From JAEHDI01 sp035455185 (GTDB lineage: Bacteria; Acidobacteriota; Terriglobia; Bryobacterales; Bryobacteraceae), in assembly GCA_035455185.1 (NCBI GenBank), contig DATIFQ010000517.1, positions 1-24,661 on the forward strand: a stretch of 24,661 nt of DNA. Reading direction: 5' to 3'. Position 1 is the stretch's first letter, and each line of letters starts with the position of its first letter. Shown in pieces: positions 21,245-24,661 of this stretch. A model generated the notes under the pieces. It was not told the DNA's origin. It saw only the letters and a program-made list of their open reading frames with translations, and ran no database searches. The translations under genes were made by a program, and so were the position numbers.

Positions 21245-22879
21245 TTGGCGCAGCAGCACGAGAAAATCGTCCGATCCGCGGGGGTAGTGTCCGCTTCTGT
21301 TTTCGCCAGCCGCGTGAGCGGTCTGGTGCGCGAGATCGTGATGGCCCGGCTTTTCGGCGCCGGCCAGCTCTATGATGCGTTTCTGCTTGGGTTTCGCATT
21401 CCCAACCTGACCCGCGATCTCTTCGCGGAAGGAGCACTCTCTTCGGCCTTTGTCCCGACTTTCACCCAGTACCTGAATACAAAAAGCCGCCGGGAGGCTG
21501 CCGTCCTTGCGAATCTGGTCACCACTGCGGTCCTAATCGTCGTCGGCGCTCTGTGTACGTTGGGCATGATCTTCAGTCCGGAACTCGTCCGGCTTCTCGC
21601 CCCCGGGTTCGCCGCCGTGCCGGGCAAGTTCGAGCTGGCGGTACAACTCACTCGCATTATGTTTCCGTTCCTGCTGCTGGTTGCGCTGGCGGCGCAGGCG
21701 ATGGGAATGCTGAACGCCTGTGGACAATTCGGCGTGCCGGCGCTGTCCTCGACGTTTTTCAACATAGGTTCCGTTCTGTTCGGACTGGTAGCAGGCTTCT
21801 GGCTCGGTCCCCGCCTCGGCTTTGAGCCCATCACAGGCATGGCCATCGGAGTGGTTCTTGGCGGCGGGCTGCAGTTGCTCTGGCAAGTTCCCAGCCTGAG
21901 ACGGTCGGGCTTCACCGTCAGGCTGCTTACGGACTGGTCGCATCCGGGCCTCCAGCAGATCCTCCGACTAATGGGGCCGGCGATCCTCGGCAATGCAGCC
22001 GTGCAGATCAACGTGATGGTCAACACGAACTTCGCCTCAGGCATCCACGATCCCGTGACCGGAGCCGACGGGCCCGTGAGCTGGCTGGGCTACGCCTTCC
22101 GGTTCATGCAACTCCCGCTCGGCCTGTTCGGAGTGGCCATAGCCTCCGCAACGCTGCCGGCCATCTCGCAGAGCGCGTCTCTAGGCCGCTTTGACGAATT
22201 CCGGCAGACGCTCTCACGCTCTCTGGGCATGGTCTTTCTTTTGACACTGCCCTCCTCGGTCGGACTGGCAGTGCTGGGCGAGTCGATGATTGGCGCGATC
22301 TACGAAGGGGGAAAATTTCGCCATTACGATACGCAGCAAACTGCACTCGCGCTTTCGTTTTACGCCGTCGGACTCGGCGGCTACGCGGCGCTCAAGGTTC
22401 TCACGCCGGCTTTCTACGCCCTGCACGACGCGCGCACGCCGATGTTCATCAGCCTGGCGTCAATTCTGATTAACTACATCGTTGCGGCTGCGCTCGTGCG
22501 CTCGGGCACCCTCGGACACGCCGGCCTCGCCATGGCCACGTCGGCGGTAGCCTGGTTCGGATTCGTCGCGTTGTTCTCGATCATCCGCGGGCGTATCGGA
22601 GGAGTATACGGACGCCGGCTGTTCGAGAGCGTGCTGAGGATCTCCGCCGCGTCCATCGCGATGGGTGTGGCGGTAGTGCTCTCCAGCCGGCTGCTCGAAT
22701 CTTGGCTTGGTGGGTCGCGCCTCGGGCGGCTCGCCGACCTCGCCATCTCGATCCCAATCGGAGTGTTCGTCTTTTATGGCGCCTGCCGCGTTCTTCGAGT
22801 CGCCGAACTCGAGCTCGCGGGCCGTGCGCTCGCCGCACCGCTGTCAGCTTGGCTGTCGCGGCAGCGTGGTAAAATTTGA
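21245..22879 (+). CDS. murJ: Lipid II flippase MurJ
   Basis: An integral membrane protein of the MurJ/MviN family that flips the peptidoglycan precursor lipid II across the inner membrane. The N-terminal signature is clear: SGLVREIVMARLFGAG, YDAFLLGFRIPNLTRDLFAEGALSSAFVPTF. About 14 hydrophobic segments follow, with MGPAILGNAAVQINVMVNT in the middle and YEGGKF later, both typical. I place the start at the TTG at 21245 (544 residues), 4 bases after the M20 stop. The open frame extends upstream to 21017 inside the M20 gene, but that part is antisense-like junk for this family. No strong Shine-Dalgarno sequence is present, so coupling to the upstream gene is likely. A start a few codons later (GTG) is possible. 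Confidence 0.95.
   Translation: MAQQHEKIVRSAGVVSASVFASRVSGLVREIVMARLFGAGQLYDAFLLGFRIPNLTRDLFAEGALSSAFVPTFTQYLNTKSRREAAVLANLVTTAVLIVVGALCTLGMIFSPELVRLLAPGFAAVPGKFELAVQLTRIMFPFLLLVALAAQAMGMLNACGQFGVPALSSTFFNIGSVLFGLVAGFWLGPRLGFEPITGMAIGVVLGGGLQLLWQVPSLRRSGFTVRLLTDWSHPGLQQILRLMGPAILGNAAVQINVMVNTNFASGIHDPVTGADGPVSWLGYAFRFMQLPLGLFGVAIASATLPAISQSASLGRFDEFRQTLSRSLGMVFLLTLPSSVGLAVLGESMIGAIYEGGKFRHYDTQQTALALSFYAVGLGGYAALKVLTPAFYALHDARTPMFISLASILINYIVAAALVRSGTLGHAGLAMATSAVAWFGFVALFSIIRGRIGGVYGRRLFESVLRISAASIAMGVAVVLSSRLLESWLGGSRLGRLADLAISIPIGVFVFYGACRVLRVAELELAGRALAAPLSAWLSRQRGKI
22870..22875 (+). promoter_or_regulatory. -10-like TAAAAT box before the zinc-ribbon gene
   Basis: GGTAAAAT overlaps the end of murJ, and ten bases separate the TAAAAT from the ATG of the zinc-ribbon gene. 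TTGGCT (22849-22854) is 15 bases upstream, slightly short for a -35. No Shine-Dalgarno sequence is visible at this start, so a nearly leaderless transcript is possible alongside read-through from murJ. Confidence 0.25.
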
Positions 22880-22885
22880 TTCTCG

Positions 22886-23644
22886 ATGGGCCCAGACATC
22901 AAACTGGTAATCGCCTTACAAAATTTAGATGCGCGAATCGGGGAGTTGCAGTTGGAGATTGGCGCGCTGCCGAAACATATTTCAGCCATCGAAAGGACGT
23001 TGGAATCCCATATCCGCAAACTGGAGGCCGACCAGGCCGCCCTCGCCGCCAACCAGCGGGAACGCAAGAAACTCGACGACGACATCAAGGTTCAGAACCA
23101 GAAGACCTCGAAGTTGAAGGACCAGATGATGGAGGCCAAAACCAACGAGCAGTACCGGGCCTTCCAGCACGAGATCGATTACGGCATGAAGGAAATCCGC
23201 AAGGCCGAAGACCGCATTCTCGACCTGATGGCGGAGTCTGAGCCGCTAGAACAGAACCTCCGGACGGCCGAATTGGCGCTCAAGGATGAGAAGGTCAGGG
23301 TGGAGTCGGAGAAGAAAGCCGCCCGCGAGCGCACGGCAAAGGACAAGCAGGAACTCGACGTTCTAAGTACCGAGCGGCGGCAACTGGTGGCGGAACTCAC
23401 CCCTCAAGTGTATTCGGCTTATGATCGCATCCGTAAGAAAAGGCGGGGCGTCGCCGTGGCGGAGGCCGTCGATGGGCGTTGTGGAGCTTGTCACATGGCT
23501 TTGCGGCCGCAGTTCTTCCAGGACCTTAGGGCGAGCGAGCAGGTTATGTTTTGCGAGAGTTGCGGGCGGATTCTCTACTACAATCCCGTGATCGTCGTCG
23601 AGCCTGACATGTCCGCGGAAGCAGGCACCGAGCCGCCACAATAG
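22886..23644 (+). CDS. Coiled-coil protein with C-terminal C4 zinc ribbon
   Basis: A 252-residue protein of the zf-RING_7/CT398-type family (PF02591), widespread in bacteria and of unclear function; proposed roles include RNA or protein scaffolding. Residues 5-180 are charged and heptad-like, forming a long antiparallel coiled coil (KLVIALQNLDARIGELQLE through KDKQELDVLSTERRQL). The C4 zinc ribbon is C199, C202, C223 and C226 (CGACHMALRPQ and MFCESCGRILYY), followed by an acidic tail. The ATG at 22886 lies 6 bases after murJ and fits the family start. The family often sits next to a Nif3-like gene, which is not seen here; instead the EF-G2-like gene follows after 123 bases. Confidence 0.88.
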   Translation: MGPDIKLVIALQNLDARIGELQLEIGALPKHISAIERTLESHIRKLEADQAALAANQRERKKLDDDIKVQNQKTSKLKDQMMEAKTNEQYRAFQHEIDYGMKEIRKAEDRILDLMAESEPLEQNLRTAELALKDEKVRVESEKKAARERTAKDKQELDVLSTERRQLVAELTPQVYSAYDRIRKKRRGVAVAEAVDGRCGACHMALRPQFFQDLRASEQVMFCESCGRILYYNPVIVVEPDMSAEAGTEPPQ

Positions 23645-23767
23645 CGCCATACAGGGTGCGGAACCGAGGCTTACCCAGTCGAACAACTGCCCGCTTGGAT
23701 ATGTTACCCTCTACATTTTAGTGCGGTTCCTCACGCCAGAACCGGCCTCAACAAGGGAGTAGATCCA

Positions 23768-24661
23768 GTGAAAGTTTATGAAGGAAAAGACATCCGCAAC
23801 GTCGGTCTGATAGGACACGGCCACTCGGGCAAGACGACCCTGGCTGCCGGCGCGCTGTTCCTCACCGGTGCGACCAATCGCCTGACGAGCGTGGACGAGG
23901 GCAACACGCTCACGGACTTTGACGACGAGGAGATCCAGCGCAAGATCAGCATTTCGACCGCAATCGCCTGTCTGGAATGGAAGAAGCAAAAGATTAATGT
24001 CCTGGATACGCCGGGCTTCAATACTTTTATAAATGACACTCAGGCCGCACTTACGGCAGCCGACGCGGCCCTCGTCCTCGTGGATGGGGTCGCGGGTGTC
24101 GAAGTGACCACGGAGAAAGTCTGGAGTTTTGCCAAGACCTACGGACAGCCGAGGGCTTTGGTCATCAACAAGCTCGATCGGGAGAACTCCAGCTTTGCCA
24201 GAGTGCTGGAGAGCATCCACGAGAACTTCGGCCGCACGGCGGTTCCGATTCAGTTGCCGATCGGCTCGGAACGCGAATTTCGGGGTGCAATCGACCTCGT
24301 TCGGATGAGAGCCTTCATGTACGGCCCCGAGCCCTCCGGCAAAGGCAACGAGGAGGACATCCCCGCCACGATGAAAGAAGCGGCGGAGAAGGCTCGTGAA
24401 ACTCTTGTCGAGATGGTGGCGGAGGGCAACGACGCCCTCATGGAGGAGTTCTTCGAAAAAGGTACGCTGGCCCCCGAGCAGATCCAGGAAGGACTGCGGG
24501 CGGCAGTGAAGGACATGCGGCTGTTCCCGGTGCTCTGCGCTTCTACGTCTAAAAACCTGGGCACGGACCTCATCCTCGACTTTGTCGTGGACTACTTCCC
24601 GGCTCCGACCGAGCGCGGTCCGCTCGCCGGCGTCGTTGACGGTGCAGAGACGACTCGTTCG
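23768..24661 (+). CDS. Elongation factor G-like GTPase (EF-G2 type), N-terminal part (3' truncated)
   Basis: The first 298 residues of a translational GTPase that runs off the window end. G1 is GHGHSGKT at 16-23, where canonical EF-G has GHIDAGKT. G2 centres on RKISIST with T64. G3 is DTPGF at 80-84, G4 is NKLD at 134-137, and G5 falls in LCASTSKNLG. An EF-G-type G' insert (about 150-250) separates G4 from G5. The altered P-loop, VDEGNTLTDFDDEE before switch I, and the absence of str-operon neighbours (rpsL, rpsG, tuf) point to the EF-G2/FusA2-like paralogue rather than the main translocase. The start is GTG at 23768, with GGGAG at 23755-23759, 8 bases upstream. The 123-base gap before it shows no promoter I trust. 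The function of these paralogues is mostly unsettled. Confidence 0.88.
   Translation, partial: MKVYEGKDIRNVGLIGHGHSGKTTLAAGALFLTGATNRLTSVDEGNTLTDFDDEEIQRKISISTAIACLEWKKQKINVLDTPGFNTFINDTQAALTAADAALVLVDGVAGVEVTTEKVWSFAKTYGQPRALVINKLDRENSSFARVLESIHENFGRTAVPIQLPIGSEREFRGAIDLVRMRAFMYGPEPSGKGNEEDIPATMKEAAEKARETLVEMVAEGNDALMEEFFEKGTLAPEQIQEGLRAAVKDMRLFPVLCASTSKNLGTDLILDFVVDYFPAPTERGPLAGVVDGAETTRS

Noticed and set aside
23645..23767. Possible promoter of the EF-G2-like gene
   Set aside because: TTGGAT (23695-23700) and TACATT (23712-23717) are present but their spacing (11 bases) does not fit a sigma-70 promoter.
1..24661. tRNA, rRNA, CRISPR, insertion sequence, prophage or integration site
   Set aside because: No cloverleaf, regular spacer-repeat array, transposase, integrase or terminal inverted repeats were seen on reading both strands; a covariance-model scan would be needed to exclude small RNAs fully.

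Overview
The window is a GC-rich bacterial chromosome segment, tightly packed on both strands, with one truncated gene at each end. The gene set suggests Acidobacteriota, perhaps near the Bryobacterales/Solibacter group: a dnaX-ybaB-recR cluster, a long SMC, secreted S9 and Ntn-hydrolase enzymes, a Tat-exported FAD oxidoreductase, and an EF-G2-like factor. This placement is inference from gene content and style; there is no rRNA here to confirm it. I found no tRNA, rRNA, CRISPR array, insertion sequence, phage gene or gap longer than 300 bases.

Layout. Bases 2-1509 (+) hold the end of dnaX, then ybaB and recR. They meet mtaB (-) tail to tail with a 3-base gap. Upstream of mtaB on the same strand is an M50 site-2-type protease with two CBS domains. 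It is divergent from a CreD-family membrane protein (+), whose upstream region carries a TTGACA box and a direct repeat close to the E. coli CreB tag. creD converges on smc (-) across a shared hairpin. Next come a secreted S9 peptidase (-), a divergent solitary DUF4255/Pvc16-like protein (+), a secreted penicillin-acylase family enzyme (-), a divergent HupE/UreJ-like membrane protein (+), and a two-gene unit on the minus strand (ROK kinase, then FAD oxidoreductase).

From 17.8 kb onward everything is on the plus strand. A cytidylate-kinase-like protein with an apparent C-terminal PD-(D/E)XK nuclease-like domain overlaps hpt. It is followed by a degenerate receiver-domain protein with its own promoter, an M20 dipeptidase, murJ, a coiled-coil zinc-ribbon protein, and the start of an EF-G2-like GTPase.

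How the genes work together. Several are information-processing or cell-envelope housekeeping genes: replication and recombination (dnaX, ybaB, recR), chromosome segregation (smc), tRNA modification (mtaB), lipid II flipping (murJ), purine salvage (hpt) and translation (EF-G2-like). Between them lie secreted hydrolases that fit an oligopeptide- and polymer-degrading heterotroph. The most unusual items are the kinase/nuclease-like fusion coupled to hpt, the orphan injection-system-type DUF4255 gene, the receiver that lacks its phosphorylation chemistry, the cre-tag-like repeat, and a set of genes whose only visible start signal is a -10-like box 6-10 bases before the start codon, which points to leaderless transcripts. 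I do not see a complete new multi-gene defence or metabolic system.
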